Below, piece after piece: positions 15,219 through 18,675 of a DNA stretch of 18,675 bases. The notes under the pieces were generated by a model, which saw only the letters and a list, made by a program, of their open reading frames with translations, searched no databases and was not told where the DNA came from. The position numbers and the translations under genes are program-made. Origin of the DNA: Bacillota bacterium (GTDB lineage Bacteria; Bacillota_A; Clostridia; Lachnospirales; WQUN01); NCBI GenBank assembly GCA_009786175.1, contig WQTQ01000197.1:1-18675 (forward strand), in the 5' to 3' direction. Positions within the stretch are counted from its first letter, which is position 1. Each line of letters opens with the position of its first letter.

Positions 15219-17675
15219 TTATATTTTTATTGGGTTAATACTCCAAATTTCGCGGGCGTATTCACGAATGGTGCGGTCGCTGGAAAACTTGCCGGAGCAA
15301 GCCGTATTCATAACTGCCATCTTGGCCCAGCGGGTTTTATTTTTGTAAGCAATATCAATCTCTGCCTGGGCAGCTTTGTATGCCGCAAAATCTTGAAGTA
15401 CATAGTATTCGTCCGGGCGTGCATTGCCGTAGCCGTTTAACATCGCGTCGTATAACTCGCGGAAAATATCGTGATTGAGATCCAATGTACCGTTAATAAG
15501 AGTTGTAAGCACATTGCGCACATCAAAGTCCATATTATAAATATCCCACGGGGCATATTTGCCGCTTAAAGTAAGCGCGTGTATTTCCTGGGCGGTCATA
15601 CCAAAAATAAACATGTTTTCCCGGCCAACTTCTTCCAACATTTCAATATTCGCGCCATCTAGCGTGCCTATCGTTATGGCACCGTTAAGCATAAATTTCA
15701 TATTACCCGTACCGGAAGCTTCTTTGCCCGCAGTGGAAATTTGCTCGCTGACATCGCAGGCAGGCACTAACTTTTCTGCCATACTAACCCTGTAATTTGG
15801 CAAAAACAACACTTTAATCCGTTCAGACACTATTGGGTCATTGTTCACAACTTCTGCCACAGAATTAATTAACTTTATTATTAATTTCGCCCGATGGTAA
15901 CTTGCCGCTGCTTTTGCAGCAAAAATAAACGTACGCGGCTGTACGTTTAGGCCGGGGTTTAATTTTATCGAATTGTATAGGTCAATTACATGGAAAATGT
16001 TCAGCAATTGACGCTTATACTCGTGCAAACGCTTTACCTGAATGTCGAATATAGAATCCGGGTCTACACCAATACCGTATTCTCTGCGGAAGTGGTTGGC
16101 AAGCGCAACTTTATTTTGCCGTTTTACCTCCATAAATTTTTCTTGGAATGCAGAATCTGCAGCATAGTCTTTCAACTTCGTAAGACCGGCAAGGTTGGTA
16201 ACCCAATTATCACCGATGGTGTCCGTTATTAAATTGGATAGGGCCGGGTTACATTTTGCCAGCCAGCGGCGGGGCGTTATCCCGTTGGTTTTATTATTAA
16301 ACTTGTCCGGGTAAATCTCGTAAAAATCTTTAAGTTCAATTTTTTTTAAAATATCTGTGTGAATGGCGGCAACACCGTTTACGGAATGGCTGCCAACAAT
16401 AGCCAAGTGAGCCATACGAATTTGGCCGTCTGCGCAAATTGCCATATTACGTATGCGCTCCGGGTCGTTGCCGTACCACTGTATTAAATTTGCGCAAAAA
16501 CGGCGGTTTATTTCCTCTACAATCATGTAAATACGGGGCAGTAAACGGCTAAACAGCTCAATTGGCCACTTCTCCAATGCCTCTGACATAATTGTGTGGT
16601 TTGTGTAGGAACAAGCAGCGCGGGTAACTTCCCATGCAACATCCCACGGTAAATGGTACTCGTCTAATAAAACCCGCATAAGTTCTGCAATTGCAAGGCT
16701 TGGGTGGGTGTCGTTCAGCTGGAACTGTACATAATCTGCAAGCTTTGTAAAGTCGTTATTATGATGCGCGGCAAACTGTTGCAGCACACTTAAAATTGTA
16801 GCTGAAACAAAAAAATACTGCTGCCGCAAGCGCAGCTCTTTGCCCGATACATGCTCATCGGCAGGATACAATACATACGATAAATTACGTGCAAGATTTT
16901 GTTCGGCAACCGCGCGCTCATGTTCCCCCCGGTTGAATGATTTTAAATCAAAGCGGTTTACGGCTTCCGCATCCCATAAGCGCAAAGAGTTTACCAAATT
17001 TGTGTCGTACCCGATTACCGGGTAGTCGTAAGGGATTGCCATTACAGATTGATAATCCTCAAGTTTAAAGCGGTACTCCCCTGTTTCCACTTGGTAATAC
17101 GCTACACGCCCCCCAAATTTAATTTCCTGCGCAAATTCTTCGTGCCTGACACCCCACGGGTCGCCATGCTGCAGCCAGTTATCCGGACGCTCTACCTGGA
17201 ATCCATTCTCTATATGCTGTTCAAATATGCCGTAATGATAACGTATTCCGCAGCCATAGGCAGGGTACCCCATTGTGGTAAGGGAGTCTAAAAAACATGC
17301 CGCAAGCCGCCCAAGACCGCCATTGCCAAGGCCCGGATCCGGCTCTGTTTCTTCTGCCATATTTATGTCTATGCCCAACTCGTCCAAGGCCTCTTTTACT
17401 GTGTCTGCCAAACTCAAGTTTAACATGGCGTTGCCTAAGAAACGCCCCATCAAAAATTCCATAGACAGGTAGTAGACTACTTTTACCTTTTCTTTTTCGA
17501 AATGCTCATTGGTTGCAATCCAGTTAGCGGACACATGTTCCTTTATTGTCATCGCTAAGGCATTGTAAATTTGCGCGTTGCTTGCAGTGGCTATTGTCTT
17601 GCGGTATGCCGACTTTAAATTACCCACTATTCCATCCATGATTTGTGCTTTTGTTAATGTAGAAACTTTTGACAT
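15219..17675 (-). CDS. glgP: Glycogen (maltodextrin) phosphorylase
   Basis: Releases glucose-1-phosphate from alpha-1,4-glucan ends using phosphate and pyridoxal phosphate, in the cytoplasm. 818 residues, the usual length for GT35 phosphorylases. Visible family motifs: EPDPGLGNGGLGRLAACFLDS (about 111-131), GYGIRYHYG-like GCGIRYHYGIFEQ, QLNDTHPSLAIAELMR, NGITPRRWL, FDIQVKRLHEYKRQ, and EASGTGNMKF with the pyridoxal-phosphate lysine K660. ATG 17675 is preceded by GGGAGG at 7 bases. Its own promoter lies upstream. No other glycogen genes (glgC, glgA, glgB, malQ) are in the window, so it appears to be a stand-alone unit rather than part of a glg operon. Confidence 0.97.
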   Translation of the reverse strand: MSKVSTLTKAQIMDGIVGNLKSAYRKTIATASNAQIYNALAMTIKEHVSANWIATNEHFEKEKVKVVYYLSMEFLMGRFLGNAMLNLSLADTVKEALDELGIDINMAEETEPDPGLGNGGLGRLAACFLDSLTTMGYPAYGCGIRYHYGIFEQHIENGFQVERPDNWLQHGDPWGVRHEEFAQEIKFGGRVAYYQVETGEYRFKLEDYQSVMAIPYDYPVIGYDTNLVNSLRLWDAEAVNRFDLKSFNRGEHERAVAEQNLARNLSYVLYPADEHVSGKELRLRQQYFFVSATILSVLQQFAAHHNNDFTKLADYVQFQLNDTHPSLAIAELMRVLLDEYHLPWDVAWEVTRAACSYTNHTIMSEALEKWPIELFSRLLPRIYMIVEEINRRFCANLIQWYGNDPERIRNMAICADGQIRMAHLAIVGSHSVNGVAAIHTDILKKIELKDFYEIYPDKFNNKTNGITPRRWLAKCNPALSNLITDTIGDNWVTNLAGLTKLKDYAADSAFQEKFMEVKRQNKVALANHFRREYGIGVDPDSIFDIQVKRLHEYKRQLLNIFHVIDLYNSIKLNPGLNVQPRTFIFAAKAAASYHRAKLIIKLINSVAEVVNNDPIVSERIKVLFLPNYRVSMAEKLVPACDVSEQISTAGKEASGTGNMKFMLNGAITIGTLDGANIEMLEEVGRENMFIFGMTAQEIHALTLSGKYAPWDIYNMDFDVRNVLTTLINGTLDLNHDIFRELYDAMLNGYGNARPDEYYVLQDFAAYKAAQAEIDIAYKNKTRWAKMAVMNTACSGKFSSDRTIREYAREIWSINPIKI

Positions 17676-17705
17676 TCGAAAACCTCCCGGGGTTAATATG
17701 TCAAT

Positions 17706-17724
17706 ATTATAACATAGATGTTAT
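17706..17724 (-). promoter_or_regulatory. glgP extended -10 promoter with overlapping dyad
   Basis: On the minus strand TATAAT (17706-17711) preceded by TGT gives an extended -10; no good -35 is seen 16-18 bases upstream. A perfect 16-base dyad, ATAACAT-AG-ATGTTAT (17709-17724), overlaps half of the -10 box. That position suits a repressor operator. Confidence 0.5.
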
Positions 17725-17784
17725 TGTGTGGAAAGGAAGACTGTTCTTTGGTCAAAAAGGATGTATGTCATTTATTTATGGCAG

Positions 17785-18261
17785 TTAAGGTGAATTTTTA
17801 TTCTTAGGAGTTACATGCATTGATACAATATTTACGACCTTTTGTCCGTGAATATAGTAATCTGTTGGATCAGCAAAGAAAGTTAGTGGGATATGCTTTT
17901 TCGGGCTTGACCCGTCTGCTGTTAGAAGTAAATTTAGATACATGTTGTCATTGCTACGTTTAAAAAGCATATAGTCAACCTTTGCCATTTTTGACCGTAT
18001 TAATGAAGGGTCAAAATTAATAATCACCTTCTCAAATTCTACCATCCTTTTTATCTGTGGGAAGTGGTGCAGCCTACTTTCAATTTCATTAAAATATTTG
18101 CTTTTTTGAATGTCCTCTGTTGTTATAGCACCGTCTAAAATTTTCTTAAATATGTAAGCAGTACTATTTCGCCACCCTTTCTTTGCAGTTGGAATATCTA
18201 TTAATTTCTGCATACCCATCAAGTGATGAAAAAATCCGGGAGAGAAATATACATAAGCCAT
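17785..18261 (-). CDS. Small PBECR4-like protein (predicted RelE/Barnase-EndoU-colicin nuclease clan)
   Basis: 158 residues with no signal peptide or membrane segment. The pattern FFHHLMGMQKLIDIP (10-24), the helix-rich SKYFNEIESRLHHFPQIKRMV (54-74), VIINFDPSLIRSKMAKVDYMLFKR (79-102), a strand pair around MYLNLLLT, and TFFADPTDYYIHGQKVVNI (127-145) match what I recall of the PBECR4 family, proposed RNase-like domains often carried by phages and clostridial mobile elements. The first beta-strands common in relatives seem short or missing here. ATG 18261 follows AGGAG (18271-18275) at 9 bases. The gene has no toxin-antitoxin partner beside it; a long structured leader precedes it. The family call is from memory and the function is unproven. 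Confidence 0.5.
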   Translation of the reverse strand: MAYVYFSPGFFHHLMGMQKLIDIPTAKKGWRNSTAYIFKKILDGAITTEDIQKSKYFNEIESRLHHFPQIKRMVEFEKVIINFDPSLIRSKMAKVDYMLFKRSNDNMYLNLLLTADGSSPKKHIPLTFFADPTDYYIHGQKVVNIVSMHVTPKNKNSP

Positions 18262-18463
18262 TGTGCGTATCTCCTATAAAATAAGATACGCCCTGTTGTA
18301 AGGGCGCATCCATTAGTTTCAATAAAATGCGGTTTTTACATTTCGGGATTACCCCTAGTCGGAAAACGCTTACCGCAAACGTCTATAGAACCTCCACGGT
18401 CACTCCCCGACAGAGCAATACAGCGTGTTTAGGTGCTAACATTTCTGCTCTCACCACCGGTCA
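18262..18463 (-). ncRNA. Structured ~200-base RNA leader of the PBECR4-like gene
   Basis: Transcribed on the minus strand from a good promoter, it runs to the start of the downstream gene. Helices seen: AGAGCA/TGCTCT (18446-18451 with 18412-18417); GTCGG/CCGAC (18407-18411 with 18358-18362); a hairpin ACGUUU-GCGGU-AAGCGU (18382-18366) whose loop can pair with ACCGC at 18332-18328, making a pseudoknot. Then follow three helices that each overlap the next: CGCAU/AUGCG (18331-18327 with 18309-18305), CGCCCU/AGGGCG (18306-18301 with 18294-18289), and GCGUAUCU/AGAUACGC (18291-18284 with 18272-18265), the last partly covering the ribosome binding site. This is the layout of a riboswitch or attenuator, or a stand-alone RNA. 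It matches no class I recognise. Confidence 0.55.
18277..18306 (-). terminator. Possible intrinsic terminator inside the structured leader
   Basis: CGCCCT (18306-18301) and AGGGCG (18294-18289) form a 6-base GC-rich stem with a 6-base loop. It is followed on the minus strand by the T-rich TATCTTATTTTAT (18288-18276). The T tract is interrupted, so termination may be partial. The stem shares bases with the hairpins before and after it, as in an attenuator. Confidence 0.45.
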
Positions 18464-18468
18464 ATATT

Positions 18469-18498
18469 AGTATATGCTATCTTTGCTACTTTAGTCAA
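18469..18498 (-). promoter_or_regulatory. Promoter of the structured leader and PBECR4-like gene
   Basis: On the minus strand TTGACT (18493-18498) and TATACT (18469-18474) are 18 bases apart, each matching five of six consensus bases. Transcription would begin near 18462, about 200 bases before the coding start. Confidence 0.65.
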
Positions 18499-18539
18499 GA
18501 AAAGTCTACATTAAAAATACCCGTTTTCTTTTTTCTATA

Positions 18540-18573
18540 AAAACAGCCCCACACCGAAGTATGGGGCTGTTTT
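18540..18573 (-). terminator. Terminator of the window-edge stalk-domain gene
   Basis: AAAACAGCCCCA (18540-18551) pairs perfectly with TGGGGCTGTTTT (18562-18573) around a 10-base loop. It lies 20 bases after the stop of the partial minus-strand gene and upstream of the PBECR4-like promoter. Confidence 0.88.
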
Positions 18574-18593
18574 GTATCTTTGCTATTTAGATA

Positions 18594-18675
18594 TTAGCGG
18601 AAGATTACGATATTGCCTTGACGCTCAACTGTGAAACCAAAGGTTTCTGCCATAAAGCGTAGTGGCAAGTATACG
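18594..18675 (-). CDS. 3' end of a stalk-domain (copper amine oxidase N-like) protein, partial
   Basis: The minus strand reads 26 codons then TAA (18594-18596); the 5' part is outside the window. The visible residues VYLPLRFMAETFGF, then VERQGNIVIFR, fit the C-terminal half of the stalk domain (the (Y/V)xPLRxxAExxG...V.W/Q.G..I pattern). Here the domain ends the protein. A strong terminator follows. The rest of the protein, and so its function, cannot be seen. Confidence 0.7.
   Translation of the reverse strand, partial: VYLPLRFMAETFGFTVERQGNIVIFR

Noticed and set aside
18262..18463. Leader RNA as a T-box, tmRNA, or a common riboswitch (SAM, TPP, lysine, cobalamin, c-di-GMP).
   Set aside because: The T-box antiterminator motif TGGNACCGCG is absent, no tRNA-like CCA end or tag frame is seen, and the core motifs of those riboswitches are not present.

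Overview
This window reads as chromosomal core DNA of an anaerobic Gram-positive bacterium, most likely a clostridial member of the Bacillota. The reasons are strong AAGGAG-type ribosome binding sites before most genes, a miaB-mutS gene pair, a clostridial/eukaryal type 8-oxoguanine glycosylase, a DegV-family lipid-binding protein, and three surface proteins with the copper-amine-oxidase-like 'stalk' domain common in Clostridia. The species cannot be named from the sequence. None of the three tRNA genes encodes its 3' CCA.

Layout. (1) 29-235: two glycine tRNAs (TCC and GCC anticodons) ended by a hairpin terminator. (2) 274-6489, plus strand: a tightly coupled operon miaB-mutS-lysC-asd (overlaps of 1, 4 and 4 bases) joining tRNA modification, mismatch repair and the first two steps of the aspartate amino-acid pathway. 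lysC carries an internal ribosome binding site that would make a separate regulatory beta subunit. (3) 6482-6651: a CAT-anticodon tRNA with its own promoter, then a 50-base perfect palindrome acting as a two-way terminator. (4) 6672-10582, minus strand: a DegV-family protein, a secreted stalk-domain protein whose C-terminal half looks like an iota-class carbonic anhydrase, and a two-domain NAD synthetase whose glutaminase cysteine is replaced by glycine. (5) 10739-12460, plus strand: a Na+/phosphate cotransporter with a PhoU-like tail and an unusual N-terminal four-cysteine motif. (6) 12490-17675, minus strand: glycogen phosphorylase, a membrane-anchored family 18 glycoside hydrolase, and 8-oxoguanine DNA glycosylase (the last two form one operon). 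(7) 17785-18463, minus strand: a small PBECR4-like protein preceded by a promoter and a roughly 200-base leader that can fold into a pseudoknotted, mutually exclusive series of helices. (8) 18540-18675: a terminator and the last 26 codons of another stalk-domain protein.

Most genes are housekeeping. The parts most worth a second look are the stalk/iota-carbonic-anhydrase fusion, the structured RNA leader upstream of the PBECR4-like gene, and the cysteine-less glutaminase domain of NadE. No insertion sequence, CRISPR array, prophage block or attachment site was seen.
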